Shown: positions 8,088 through 16,702, numbered from the stretch's first letter. The stretch is DNA of 61,108 nt from an uncultured Elusimicrobiales bacterium (GCA_944325225.1 CALUZQ010000007.1:1-61108); one strand, 5' to 3'. The notes: a model not told the origin generated them from the letters alone. Numbers and translations: made by a program.

Positions 8088-9710
8088 ATGGGTGAAGAAA
8101 AAGGATATTTAGCGCTGGTACTCCACGCACATTTGCCGTTTATCAAACACCCGGAATACCCGGACTTTCTGGAAGAAGATTGGTTTTACGAAGCCATGGT
8201 GGAAACTTACATTCCGCTGCTTAATGTCTTTGAAAACCTAACCGAAGAAGGCACCGATTTCCGGCTGACGATGTCGCTCACGCCGCCGCTGTGCAATATG
8301 ATGTCGGACCCGCTCCTAATTGACCGCTTCCGCCATTATTTAAACCAGCGGATAGAACTGTCCGAAAAAGAACTGAACCGCACGCAGGGAACCGAGTTTG
8401 AAGGCGTAGCGCGCATGTATTACAACAAATTCCGCCGCTACCGGGATTTGTTTGAAAATCATTATCACGGGCATGTACTGGAAGGATTTAAAAAATTCCA
8501 GGATATGGGCAAGCTGGAAATCATCACTTGCTGCGCCACCCACGGCTACCTGCCGCTGATGGTGCACAAAGAAAGCGTCAACGCCCAAATCAAAATTGCC
8601 GCCAACGATTACAGAAGCCGCTTCGGCCGCAGCCCCCGTGGCATCTGGCTGGCGGAATGCGCCTACAATCCGGGCGACGATAAATTCCTGCGCGACGAAG
8701 GAATCCGCTTTTTCTTTACCGAATCGCACGGTATTTTGCACGGCACGCCGCGCCCCAAATACGGCATTTACGCGCCGGTTTACTGCCCGCAGACGGGGGT
8801 GGCCGCTTTTGCGCGCGATATGGAATCGGCCCAACAGGTATGGAGCGCCGAATCCGGCTATCCGGGCGATCCGCGCTACCGCGAATTTTACCGCGATTTA
8901 GGGTACGATTTGAATTACGATTACATCAAACCGTATCTGCATTCCGACGGCGTCCGCCGCAATATCGGCATGAAATACCATAAAATTACCGGCAAAGTAG
9001 CCCTCAATCAAAAGCAGGCCTACAACCCGCACGAGGCGCGCGAAGTTGCCGCCATGCACGCCGGCAACTTTATGTTCAACCGCCAAAAACAGATTGAATA
9101 CTTAAGCACGCTGTTGGACCGCAAACCGCTGGTCGTATCCATGTACGATGCGGAACTCTACGGCCACTGGTGGTATGAAGGGATTGATTTCTTGGAATAC
9201 CTGTTCAAGAAAATCTATTACGACCAGAAAGACATCAAATTGGTAACCCCCAGCGAATACCTGGAAATGTACCCGGAAAATCAAATGGTGCAGCCGTCCA
9301 TGTCCTCGTGGGGAGACAAAGGATACCACGATGTGTGGCTCAACAGCGGCAACGACTGGATTTATCGCCACTTAATCAAAGCCGCCGAACGCATGATGGA
9401 ACTGGCCAATAAATTCCCCCATGCCGACGGTCTTTTGCGCCGCGCGCTCAATCAGCTGGCGCGCGAGCTGGTGCTGATGCAATCCTCGGACTGGGCCTTC
9501 TTAATGACCACCGGCACCGCCAAGGAGTACTCCACCAAGCGCACCAAAGACCATGTAAAACGCTTCAACGAGTTATACGAACAAATCCAAGGCAACCGCA
9601 TTGACGAAGGATTTGTGTATGACCTGGAACAGAAAGATTCCATTTTCCAACAAATGGATTACAATGTCTATTCCAGTGCCGCCAAAGAAGCGGTTTTAAA
9701 GAAGTATTAA
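8088..9710 (+). CDS. GH57 family 1,4-alpha-glucan branching enzyme (DUF1957 type)
   Basis: A 540-residue cytoplasmic glycoside hydrolase family 57 enzyme. The N-terminal LVLHAHLPFIKHPE is the first conserved GH57 region. WLAECAYNPG gives the nucleophile E190. SMYDAELYGHWW gives the acid/base D354, at the same position as in the archaeal TK1436-type branching enzymes. The C-terminal part (from about 400) matches the helical DUF1957 region with DWAFLMTTGTAKEYS. It should form alpha-1,6 branches in glycogen-like glucans. Amylase-like activity is the alternative within GH57. It forms an operon with the DUF4912 gene and ends in a strong terminator. Confidence 0.9.
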   Translation: MGEEKGYLALVLHAHLPFIKHPEYPDFLEEDWFYEAMVETYIPLLNVFENLTEEGTDFRLTMSLTPPLCNMMSDPLLIDRFRHYLNQRIELSEKELNRTQGTEFEGVARMYYNKFRRYRDLFENHYHGHVLEGFKKFQDMGKLEIITCCATHGYLPLMVHKESVNAQIKIAANDYRSRFGRSPRGIWLAECAYNPGDDKFLRDEGIRFFFTESHGILHGTPRPKYGIYAPVYCPQTGVAAFARDMESAQQVWSAESGYPGDPRYREFYRDLGYDLNYDYIKPYLHSDGVRRNIGMKYHKITGKVALNQKQAYNPHEAREVAAMHAGNFMFNRQKQIEYLSTLLDRKPLVVSMYDAELYGHWWYEGIDFLEYLFKKIYYDQKDIKLVTPSEYLEMYPENQMVQPSMSSWGDKGYHDVWLNSGNDWIYRHLIKAAERMMELANKFPHADGLLRRALNQLARELVLMQSSDWAFLMTTGTAKEYSTKRTKDHVKRFNELYEQIQGNRIDEGFVYDLEQKDSIFQQMDYNVYSSAAKEAVLKKY

Positions 9711-9724
9711 TCCCGCATTCGCTT

Positions 9725-9753
9725 AACCCCCGGGTTCTACCCGGGGGTTTTTC
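9725..9753 (+). terminator. Terminator after the GH57 gene
   Basis: 11-bp perfect stem AACCCCCGGGT / ACCCGGGGGTT with a 3-nt loop and a T-rich tail. Confidence 0.9.
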
Positions 9754-9865
9754 TTTCCGACACACAAGCCAAGCCCGGCAATTTCTCTATTGGGGCCGCC
9801 AGAAGGTCCAAAAGGCCCAGCCCCGGATAGGCCCAATGACCCTGGTTTTGAAAAAACAATCTTTC

Positions 9866-9871
9866 TATAGT
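9866..9871 (+). promoter_or_regulatory. Putative -10 box 6 nt before ATG (leaderless candidate)
   Basis: TATAGT at 9866-9871, followed after 6 nt by the ATG at 9878. No ribosome site fits in between. Confidence 0.45.
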
Positions 9872-9877
9872 ATAAGT

Positions 9878-11146
9878 ATGAAGACATTCCTGACGACATT
9901 TATTACTTTGCTTTGCACCCCCTTTTTCGTCGCGGCCGGCTATGCCCAAACGGGTAAAATGCTCAAACAGGCCGCCAAAGCCGCTACGCAAAAACCGGCT
10001 GTTTCAGTAAATCAAGTTTCAGCTCCGATTTCCCATGCCGCCCAAAATTCCACCGCGTTATTAAACGCCGTCCAAGCGGCCGTACCGTTGGGCAATAAAC
10101 CCGACATACCCTCCGTCGCGCCCATACGCCTTTCTGATGAACAGAAATACCAACAGGAAGTAGCGGCCATTATGAACTTTTCGTTGGACAAGAAATTGCT
10201 CAATTACGCGTATGATTTAGAAAAAGAACGCAGCAGCGCCCGCCGGCTGGCGATGGCACTGCAAAAATACCAAACCCTTAATTTGACCAAAGACCAGACT
10301 GATAACTTGGTGAGAAAGATGGACGGTTTTTTAGTCAATAACAGTTTGCGCAATTACTTGAAAAATTCCGTAACCAATAAAAACTACAAGCAGTTTATGC
10401 GGGACTTATCCAACTACTACAGCTTATCGGTCAAGTTTTTAGGGTCTTATGAACTGCGCTTTATTGCCAATCAAGACGCACGGGAAATTTTTGCCCAAAC
10501 GGCGCTGGATTATATGCAAATGCACCCGCACAAAATGAATTTAAAACTGCGCGAAATTATGAAATCGCCGGCGGTAAGCGATGAAATAAAATCCACCCTG
10601 CGCGGCTTTATTGCATTGGATAAAATTCTGCCGCAGCACGAAAGCGCGTTCTTAACCGTCCTGCGCGAGGCCCACCGCCAGCACACGGCGGGATTGGCCG
10701 CGGCGCGATCCGAAGCAAATGTAGCCGAAACGGTAAAAATTTATAAGGATACGCTGGCCGAACTGAAAGATTTTATCAAACGCTATAACCGCTCTCCCCG
10801 CTGGAACGCCCCGGTAAAAGAACGGCGAATGTACAACAAGTTATTGTTGCTGATTACCCATAACCAGGCCAATCACTTCAAACAAGTGGAGTCGTACATT
10901 GACCAAATTGAGCAACTGTTAACCGAGTACCCCCGCATTCGGCTTAATGCGGAGCAAACGATTACCCAACTACGGCTTTTTGTGGCTAAAAATCATCGGC
11001 TGCCGCGGGCCATAACCGAAGCTCCCGAAGGAAGCATACCGGAAAAAGAATTGGAACTGTACGAAAGTGTGTTTTATTGGGAAGGGATAGATGAAAATTT
11101 TAGCAAAGAATTGGCTTTAATCCGCCGTATATCTTTGAAAAAATAG
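9878..11146 (+). CDS. Secreted helical protein of unknown function
   Basis: A 422-residue protein. The start at 9878 is chosen because it gives a clean signal peptide (MKTFLTTFITLLCTPFFVAA...YAQ). An in-frame ATG 42 bp upstream would spoil it and precedes the -10 box. After an Ala/Gln/Val linker (about 25-85) the protein is mostly alpha-helical and charged. Two segments near the C-terminus resemble each other and the small helicase-associated repeat: LKDFIKRYNRSPRW and LRLFVAKNHRLPRA, each followed by an acidic helix with LYN/LYE-like residues. No enzyme motif is seen. It is monocistronic and convergent with greA. Probably periplasmic or cell-surface. Confidence 0.7.
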   Translation: MKTFLTTFITLLCTPFFVAAGYAQTGKMLKQAAKAATQKPAVSVNQVSAPISHAAQNSTALLNAVQAAVPLGNKPDIPSVAPIRLSDEQKYQQEVAAIMNFSLDKKLLNYAYDLEKERSSARRLAMALQKYQTLNLTKDQTDNLVRKMDGFLVNNSLRNYLKNSVTNKNYKQFMRDLSNYYSLSVKFLGSYELRFIANQDAREIFAQTALDYMQMHPHKMNLKLREIMKSPAVSDEIKSTLRGFIALDKILPQHESAFLTVLREAHRQHTAGLAAARSEANVAETVKIYKDTLAELKDFIKRYNRSPRWNAPVKERRMYNKLLLLITHNQANHFKQVESYIDQIEQLLTEYPRIRLNAEQTITQLRLFVAKNHRLPRAITEAPEGSIPEKELELYESVFYWEGIDENFSKELALIRRISLKK

Positions 11147-11161
11147 CATTCGCTTTTTGCA

Positions 11162-11193
11162 AAAAACGCCCCGGCTTAAACCGGGGCGTTTTT
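11162..11193. terminator. Bidirectional terminator between the unknown gene and greA
   Basis: 13-bp stem AAAAACGCCCCGG / CCGGGGCGTTTTT with A and T runs on both sides, serving both convergent genes. Confidence 0.92.
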
Positions 11194-11217
11194 GTTGATG
11201 CTTTGGACCAGAAACAG

Positions 11218-11691
11218 TTATTTGTATTCCAATTTAACCAGTTTGTATTTTTTGGGACCGCGGGGCAAAATGGCCTCAAAGGTTTCCCCTTCTTTTTTAC
11301 CCAGCACCCCGTTTGCCAGCGGGGACTTAACAGACAGCAGCCCCTTCTCCGGGTTAGATTCCATAGAACCAACCAAGGTGTAAGTGAACTCAATGCCGGC
11401 GTCCACATCTTGAATGGTAACCGTCGCGCCGATACGCGCTTCGCTTTTATCTACGGCCAAATCGTCCGTAATTTGTGCGTTTCGCAGGCGGATTTCCAAT
11501 TCTTGAATGCGGATTAAGGTTTCCGTTTGTTTTTCTTTCGCGGCATGATATTCGGCGTTTTCTTTCAAATCTCCCTGCGCGGCGGCTTCGCCAATTTCGT
11601 TGGACAATTCGGCCTTTAAATTTTTCAAATCTTTCAGCTCGTTCACCAGAGCTTCGTATTTTTTGCGACTAACGTAAAATGGTTCTCCCAT
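11218..11691 (-). CDS. greA: Transcription elongation factor GreA
   Basis: A 157-residue protein of standard length. It rescues backtracked RNA polymerase by stimulating transcript cleavage. The N-terminal coiled coil (about 1-75) carries the tip motif QGDLKENAEYHAAKEKQ, whose acidic residues act in the polymerase secondary channel. The C-terminal FKBP-like domain contains VGSMESNPEKGLLSVKSPLA and GKKEGETFE. AAGGAG lies 8 nt before the ATG. Monocistronic by context. Confidence 0.96.
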   Translation of the reverse strand: MGEPFYVSRKKYEALVNELKDLKNLKAELSNEIGEAAAQGDLKENAEYHAAKEKQTETLIRIQELEIRLRNAQITDDLAVDKSEARIGATVTIQDVDAGIEFTYTLVGSMESNPEKGLLSVKSPLANGVLGKKEGETFEAILPRGPKKYKLVKLEYK

Positions 11692-11774
11692 AATAGCAAC
11701 TCCTTAAATACCTACTTTTTAAGTGTACTATTTATCCAGCCCCATTTCAACGCCCCTCCAAAATCATTTATTGC

Positions 11775-11780
11775 TATAAT
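11775..11780 (+). promoter_or_regulatory. Perfect -10 box 7 nt before ATG (leaderless candidate)
   Basis: TATAAT, then 7 nt, then the ATG at 11788. The spacing puts the expected transcription start at or next to the A of ATG. Confidence 0.55.
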
Positions 11781-11787
11781 CTGAAAT

Positions 11788-12540
11788 ATGAGGAAACTGT
11801 TTCTGTGCCTATGCTTCTTATGCGGGGCGCTGCTGCCGGCGGCGGCTCAAAACGATCATGTCCGCATTGCCGAACAAAATGCGCCGGCGGTGGTAGCCGT
11901 AAATGTGGTTAAAAAAGACGGTTCCACCTTTACCGGAACAGGTTTTGTGGTAACGCCGGACGGACTGATTGCCACCAGCCGCCATGTTTCACAGGACGCC
12001 CTATATATGAATGTTACCTTTAACAACGGGGCCGTATCGGGGGAGGCCGTGAGCGTAGCGGCCGCCGGAAATGTGGATTTGGCCCTGCTCAAAATACAAG
12101 CCCGCGACTTGCCCTATGTAACAGTAGGCAATTCCGACTATGTCCTGCCGGGCGAAACGATTACCGTCATCGGCAACCCGCGCCGACTGCAAAATACCAT
12201 TTCCTCTGGGCTGATCAGCCAAGTACGCAAAAAAGCCGACGGCGTAATTTGGCACCAAATCAGTGCCCCCATTTCGCCCAGTTCCAGCGGAAGCCCGGTT
12301 TTTAATGCGAAGGGCGAAGTCATTTCGGTCGCATTTGCCAGTTATAAAGGGGAAGGAAACCAGAATTTAAATTTTTCGGTGCCGTCCAATTACCTAATAG
12401 AATTAGCGGCCGCTGCCGGATACCCGCTGGCCCGGCCGGCTCCGGCGGATCCGGTTCCCCCCGCCCCGGAAAATGCCTTTTGGGCGCACCTTAAAAAATC
12501 CTGGGAAATTTTAAAACGGCTGCTGAGCCGCTGGCAATAA
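11788..12540 (+). CDS. Periplasmic trypsin-like serine protease
   Basis: A 250-residue exported protein with signal peptide MRKLFLCLCFLCGALLPAAAQ. The S1/HtrA-like protease fold is supported by GTGFVVTPDGLIATSRHV (catalytic H66), NVDLALLKI (D97) and the serine loop PSSSGSPVFNAKGEVISVA (S167, in place of the usual GNSGGPL). ISAPISPSSSGSP is a common form in HtrA-like proteins without a PDZ domain. There is no PDZ domain; a Pro-rich linker and a short amphipathic tail (KKSWEILKRLLSRW) end the protein. Likely envelope quality control or processing of a specific substrate. The target is unknown; the large unknown protein downstream is only 121 bp away. Confidence 0.85.
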   Translation: MRKLFLCLCFLCGALLPAAAQNDHVRIAEQNAPAVVAVNVVKKDGSTFTGTGFVVTPDGLIATSRHVSQDALYMNVTFNNGAVSGEAVSVAAAGNVDLALLKIQARDLPYVTVGNSDYVLPGETITVIGNPRRLQNTISSGLISQVRKKADGVIWHQISAPISPSSSGSPVFNAKGEVISVAFASYKGEGNQNLNFSVPSNYLIELAAAAGYPLARPAPADPVPPAPENAFWAHLKKSWEILKRLLSRWQ

Positions 12541-12556
12541 ACGGGAGAAATCCCCC

Positions 12557-12656
12557 TTGAAAATTTGGCATTAAACGGATAAACTATCCGTATAAGCCGG
12601 CTGAAGGCGCGAAGGTTCGCGGCCCGGGCCGGGGAATTTTTATTCTTAAAATGGAG
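12557..12656 (+). promoter_or_regulatory. Putative promoter and structured leader before the 640-aa gene
   Basis: TTGAAA (12557-12562), a 17-bp spacer and TAAACT (12580-12585) resemble a sigma-70 promoter. About 12597-12632 can fold into a GC-rich stem: CCGGC pairs with GCCGG around an inner CGCGAA/TTCGCG arm, followed by AATTTTTATT. It could be a terminator of the protease gene or a 5' leader structure. I cannot decide which. GGAG at 12653-12656 is the ribosome site. Confidence 0.35.
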
Positions 12657-12661
12657 TGGTT

Positions 12662-14584
12662 ATGAAAAAAACCCTAGGAAAAGCCCTTTTAATGCTCGGT
12701 TGTATTGCTGTTATTGCTTTTTTGCTGCTTCCTTTCTTGGAAACCAGCGCTCCGCAGCCGCCGGCGGCAGCCGCCCAAAAACCGACGCCCCAAATTTTTA
12801 CTTCCAATCCTTTGACGGAATTAGTCAATCGGATTGCCCGTTTCTTTGGCAAACGGCAAAAAAGGGAAGCGGAACCTAAAACGCTTACAGCACAACAAGC
12901 CGAAGAAAAATTCGGCACCCCGCAAACGGACGGACAAACCTACGCCGATGCCCGCGCCGCCGCCGAAAATTATATTTCCACCGAAGAAACCCCTTCGGCC
13001 GGCAATACCCGCAAAAACAGTTTTGAAAACGCCTCCATTCAAGACGAAGAAGGCGAATGGGTGCTGATCCGTCAAAAAACGCCCGAAAACAGTGCCCCCG
13101 GCATGCACGAAATCAATTCCAAGGACAATGCCTACGACCAATATATCCGCCAAGAGCGCGCCGCCCGGTTTACCCCGGCCGCCCGCCAGCAAACGCGCAA
13201 AAGCGTGCCGGATTCCAAATTGGCCCGCTTCTTTAACCCCATTAAACGCTTCTTCGGGTTTGAAAGCGCCGAAAAGCAACTGCCCAATCAAGATATTTGG
13301 CAAGAACAAGACGGTGCCCTGCTGGCTTCTTCACAGGGGATTGGCAAATCGCGCAACGAAACCGGAAGTTCTTTCGCGCGCGGCGGGAATGTGGATTTAG
13401 CGGGAATCGGCGGAGAATTGCCCTCCGATACGGGTACTGATTCCGAAACGATGCTCCTTTCCTACCTGGAACCGGACGCGTTGCTGGACGAAGTGTCCGA
13501 CTTCCTGGCAGATTCCAAATACCCGGACCCCAAAACGGAACAGGAAAAACAGGAAAAAGCCAACTACCGCCAACAGCGCCGCGCAGAAAATTTAAAATAC
13601 TTTAAAGCACGCGCCCAGGAACGAATGAACCGGCTGGCCGCCGGCCAGGAACCGGAGGACGAACTGAACAACTTGCTCGCGGGCGCCTGCAGCAACAAAA
13701 AGCCGCGGTCGGTCAAAAATTCGGACTGCAATGCCCCCGTTCCGGCTCCGGCTTCTCAAAGCCAGCTAAACAACGCCAAGCAGAAAAACGCCGCTTTGTT
13801 TACGCAAAAAACAACCAAAAAAATGCCGCCGGTTGCCATTATGCCCGTTATCGGCCGCGCCGGCGAAATCCCCCCGGCCATTCCGCCGGAATATTCGGTA
13901 GAGGCCTACACCAAAACCATGGAACTCTATGAATTTATGTTCCAAAATGCCGATTGCGCCAAAGACGGCTGCTACTGGGTGGCCAACTCCATACAAACCA
14001 GCACGGACTTATCCGATTCCATAGAAGCGGCCGGAGCCAAACTCCGCGGGGACCCGCTGGATAAATACGCCGCCATTCAAGACCAGTTTGTGCAAGCCAA
14101 ACTAAACGAAGGAGCCGAAGGCGCCAACGCCGAAGAACTGCAAAAACAAACCGAAGATTTTGCCCCGGCTTATATCTTATACAGCACCGCGGACTTAAAA
14201 GAACTCCAAGCCAAAAACCGCGAAGCGCTCCGCCAGCGGAACCAGCAGGCCGGAACGGCGATGTTTGTCCTGTCGGCACCCATCGCCCAGCAAATCAGCC
14301 GGGATCTCAACTCCACCTCGTTCTTCTACGGGCGGAATGATTCCCTTATTGATGCAGACAATTACCCCACCTTTGAGGAACGGGGAACTCTCTTAACCAA
14401 TGACCTGGCCGACCAGATTCAATTCTTCCAACAAATCGGGCAGGAAATCAAACGCAACGCCTCGCGTGAAGTCGTGCAGGACAAAACCCGCGCCCAGGCC
14501 GAACTAATCCGCCAACAAGCGGCGCAAGAAAGAGCCGCCTTTGATAAAGCCAACTCCCTGGGAAGCACCGAACGCGGCAAGTGA
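12662..14584 (+). CDS. Large anchored periplasmic protein of unknown function
   Basis: A 640-residue protein. The ATG at 12662 has GGAG 5 nt upstream; a GTG two codons earlier is less likely. Residues 1-30 form a signal anchor (KKTLGKALLMLG...FLLLPFL). Then follow Pro/Ala-rich and charged low-complexity stretches (about 35-260), an acidic helix region, a Cys-containing segment (GACSNKKPRSVKNSDCN) and a longer helical C-terminal half with two more cysteines (NADCAKDGCYW). The C-terminus is a Gln/Ala/Arg-rich coiled-coil-like helix. Four cysteines suggest two disulfides. No known domain is recognised. It is a single gene with its own terminator. A structural envelope or gliding/secretion component is possible but unsupported. 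Confidence 0.7.
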   Translation: MKKTLGKALLMLGCIAVIAFLLLPFLETSAPQPPAAAAQKPTPQIFTSNPLTELVNRIARFFGKRQKREAEPKTLTAQQAEEKFGTPQTDGQTYADARAAAENYISTEETPSAGNTRKNSFENASIQDEEGEWVLIRQKTPENSAPGMHEINSKDNAYDQYIRQERAARFTPAARQQTRKSVPDSKLARFFNPIKRFFGFESAEKQLPNQDIWQEQDGALLASSQGIGKSRNETGSSFARGGNVDLAGIGGELPSDTGTDSETMLLSYLEPDALLDEVSDFLADSKYPDPKTEQEKQEKANYRQQRRAENLKYFKARAQERMNRLAAGQEPEDELNNLLAGACSNKKPRSVKNSDCNAPVPAPASQSQLNNAKQKNAALFTQKTTKKMPPVAIMPVIGRAGEIPPAIPPEYSVEAYTKTMELYEFMFQNADCAKDGCYWVANSIQTSTDLSDSIEAAGAKLRGDPLDKYAAIQDQFVQAKLNEGAEGANAEELQKQTEDFAPAYILYSTADLKELQAKNREALRQRNQQAGTAMFVLSAPIAQQISRDLNSTSFFYGRNDSLIDADNYPTFEERGTLLTNDLADQIQFFQQIGQEIKRNASREVVQDKTRAQAELIRQQAAQERAAFDKANSLGSTERGK

Positions 14585-14596
14585 ACTTTCGTTTGT

Positions 14597-14627
14597 AACG
14601 CCCCCGTTTCACACGGGGGCGTTTTTT
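14597..14627 (+). terminator. Terminator after the 640-aa gene
   Basis: 11-bp stem AACGCCCCCGT / ACGGGGGCGTT, loop TTCAC, then a T run. Confidence 0.92.
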
Positions 14628-14844
14628 ATGGGTGCGCCTGGAAAAACCCACGGCTCAGCACGCTTTTTCAAGCAACTTACGGCTTGTTTCTGTTTCACTG
14701 ACTCCCGAAAACACCAATTGATCTGCTTTTTTAAATGCTCCTTTCCGCCCGTTTAGCCGCTGCTATAAAACCGCGCGCTTATTCCCTTTTGGCTGACTGC
14801 TGAAAATCTGCAAAAGCCGGGTTTCTTTTCTAATAAAAAACGGG

Positions 14845-14850
14845 TATAAT
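14845..14850 (+). promoter_or_regulatory. -10 box of the six-gene envelope operon
   Basis: Perfect TATAAT, 62 nt upstream of the first ATG (14913). An AAGGAG ribosome site sits close to the start. No consensus -35 seen. Confidence 0.5.
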
Positions 14851-14912
14851 TTCTGTAGCGGTTTCGCGCGCCCCTATGTACGGAGCGACCCTCACATTAA
14901 GGAGTCCGGCTT

Positions 14913-15467
14913 ATGAAAAAACTGCTTGGCCTTTTATTTGTTTCTTCGTTCGTGCTGTTGGCGGGCTGCCACCAGCAAAAAGAATCTCCCTACAATCGTA
15001 CCAATCCGAATCAGGATTATGAACGGCTGCTGAACACCCACATTTTTGCGGCCTGCCAAAATGCCGGCAAACCGTATGCCACTTATTCGCTGGCCACTCT
15101 CAACAAACGCCCGTCCAACGATGACCCACGCTATAAAGTAACCTTTTTCAACGGGCCCTGCGAAGGGGAAACTATCTGGACCACCGATGTTTTATTAAAA
15201 ACGGCAGCCGTGGGGGCGGAACCCCTGCCCAAAGGGACGGTGTTGCTGCGCAATTTCTGGAACCCGAAAGATCCTTATGATCAAGAAAAAGCAGACCGCT
15301 GGCACAAAGGAGTGGTCAGCAGTTCCGAACGGCTCAACAAAGGCATTGTGGATATGGAATTCCCCCGCGACCGCAACGATTTTATGCCGGCCCGCGAAGG
15401 AGTTTATCTGCACAATGTGCGCTACATTGTACAGCCCGAAGTAAAAGATGTGCGGACTTTTTTATAA
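14913..15467 (+). CDS. Lipoprotein of unknown function
   Basis: A 184-residue lipoprotein: MKKLLGLLFVSSFVLLAGC has a clear lipobox with C19. The mature part has two further cysteines (AACQNAG and GPCEGE) that could pair, and several aromatic-rich strands. No family is recognised. It is the first gene of a run with gaps of 23, 9, 12, -4 and -17 bp leading through a beta-barrel, HAMP protein, TolC-like channel, patatin and TPR lipoprotein. An envelope role with those partners is likely, by context only. Confidence 0.75.
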   Translation: MKKLLGLLFVSSFVLLAGCHQQKESPYNRTNPNQDYERLLNTHIFAACQNAGKPYATYSLATLNKRPSNDDPRYKVTFFNGPCEGETIWTTDVLLKTAAVGAEPLPKGTVLLRNFWNPKDPYDQEKADRWHKGVVSSSERLNKGIVDMEFPRDRNDFMPAREGVYLHNVRYIVQPEVKDVRTFL

Positions 15468-15490
15468 ACTAACCCTGGAAGGAATTTGTT

Positions 15491-16216
15491 ATGATGATTA
15501 AAAAACTGGCGGTTTTTTTTATTTGTATGGTCTGCCCGTTTGCCCTGCAGGCGGGGCAAGGGGATCCCATCAGCTTGGAAACGATGATTATAGATGTCCC
15601 CACAGCCGAAACATTTGACCGTTACCAAGCGTCTTTCCTCACCCGGGCTTATGACCACGGCGCCTTGATGGAAAGCATTGATTTCGGCGTATTTCCCCGC
15701 ATTAACATTGGGGTAAGCGTAGCCGCACACGAGCTGTTGGGCTCTTCGGACGATGTGCGCGTATTGGACCCGGATTTTCAAGTAAAATGGAAAGTGTTTG
15801 ACGGCAACCTCTACCTGCCGGCTATTGCCATCGGATACGACGGCCGCCGGTATGGGTACGGATACGATGAACACCGCAATTTTACCGATTCAGACGATTT
15901 TTTGGACGACCGCAAAGGCGGGTATATTACCATGTCGCGGGAGATTATTTTCCCCGGGCTTAATGCCACAGCCGGGATTAACTTGTCTGACTGGGAAGAA
16001 TTGTACTGGTTTACCGGTATGTATTATACCTTGGCCGACAAAGTCAGTTTCCTGGCGGAGTGGGATAATATCCGCAATGTACGCGATTCGCGTTTAAATT
16101 TAGGGGCACGTTTTTACTTGCATCCCTCGCTGGCGTTGGACGGTGCAGTGCGCCGCGTGGGCCGCGGCACCGAAAGCGAACGGATTTTGCAAATCCGTTA
16201 TGTAACCAATTTTTAA
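15491..16216 (+). CDS. Outer-membrane beta-barrel-like protein
   Basis: A 241-residue exported protein with a signal peptide (MMIKKLAVFFICMVCPFALQA). The mature part has alternating strands rich in Tyr, Gly and Phe: SIDFGVFPRINIGVSVAAHEL, LYLPAIAIGYDGRRYGYG, GLNATAGINLSDWEE. It ends in an aromatic-terminated strand, ILQIRYVTNF, the usual BamA recognition signal. The FPRINIGVS region recalls YjbH/DUF940-type barrels, but the match is weak. The start could also be the second ATG; GGAAGG lies 8 nt before the first. It probably sits in the outer membrane next to the lipoproteins of this operon. Confidence 0.7.
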   Translation: MMIKKLAVFFICMVCPFALQAGQGDPISLETMIIDVPTAETFDRYQASFLTRAYDHGALMESIDFGVFPRINIGVSVAAHELLGSSDDVRVLDPDFQVKWKVFDGNLYLPAIAIGYDGRRYGYGYDEHRNFTDSDDFLDDRKGGYITMSREIIFPGLNATAGINLSDWEELYWFTGMYYTLADKVSFLAEWDNIRNVRDSRLNLGARFYLHPSLALDGAVRRVGRGTESERILQIRYVTNF

Positions 16217-16225
16217 GAGGATTTT

Positions 16226-16690
16226 ATGAACCAGCCAACCGCTCAGCAACCTTCGCCTTCCCGGTTTAACAGACGAACGATTTTTATTAAGAAAAATCTG
16301 CAAATCCGCTATATGATGTTAATGATTATGAGCGTGCTGTGCGGTTTGGCCATTATGACCTTTGAACTCACCGCTACGCTAAACGATTTGTTTGATTCCT
16401 ATCCCGTACTGGTGCAACCTTTGTATGACGAATTTATCCCGGTAGCGGCGAGTTTCTTTTATAAAATTGCCATTTATTTATTATTTGTAGTTATTATCTC
16501 GGCGATTTTATCCCACAAGATGGCAGGGCCGGTATATCGGTTTGAGCAAACTTGCAAAGCTATCGCCAAAGGGGATTTCTCCCAACGCGTACACTTGCGC
16601 CAGGGAGATCAGCTTATGGAATTGCAGGACGAATTTAATAAAATGATGGACCGCATTGAAGCAGAAATTAATCAAAAGAAAAAAGAGTAA
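16226..16690 (+). CDS. HAMP-domain membrane protein without output domain
   Basis: A 154-residue inner-membrane protein. It has a short cytoplasmic basic N-terminus, a first membrane helix (about 29-50), a short periplasmic segment with FDSYPVLVQPLYDEF, and a second helix (about 76-97). A complete HAMP domain follows: LSHKMAGPVYRFEQTCKAIAKGDF...LQDEFNKMMDRIEAEI. The protein stops there, with no kinase, cyclase or methyl-accepting domain. HAMP domains relay signals, so this must either signal to a partner or serve structurally. It is embedded in the envelope operon between a beta-barrel and a TolC-like gene. Membership of the operon is seen; its role is not. Confidence 0.8.
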   Translation: MNQPTAQQPSPSRFNRRTIFIKKNLQIRYMMLMIMSVLCGLAIMTFELTATLNDLFDSYPVLVQPLYDEFIPVAASFFYKIAIYLLFVVIISAILSHKMAGPVYRFEQTCKAIAKGDFSQRVHLRQGDQLMELQDEFNKMMDRIEAEINQKKKE

Positions 16691-16702
16691 TACGGGGGCC
16701 CT

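Larger units (their letters stand above)
14585..14912. other. Intergenic stretch with no gene recognised
   Basis: Contains the terminator at 14597-14627 and a promoter-like TATAAT at 14845-14850. The middle (14630-14840) holds no convincing open frame and no RNA gene I recognise; a CTTTTG...CAAAAG inverted pair lies near 14787-14816. Confidence 0.5.

Noticed and set aside
12597-12632. Riboswitch before the 640-residue gene
   Set aside because: The GC-rich stem does not match the consensus of any riboswitch class I know; kept only as an unclassified leader or terminator structure.
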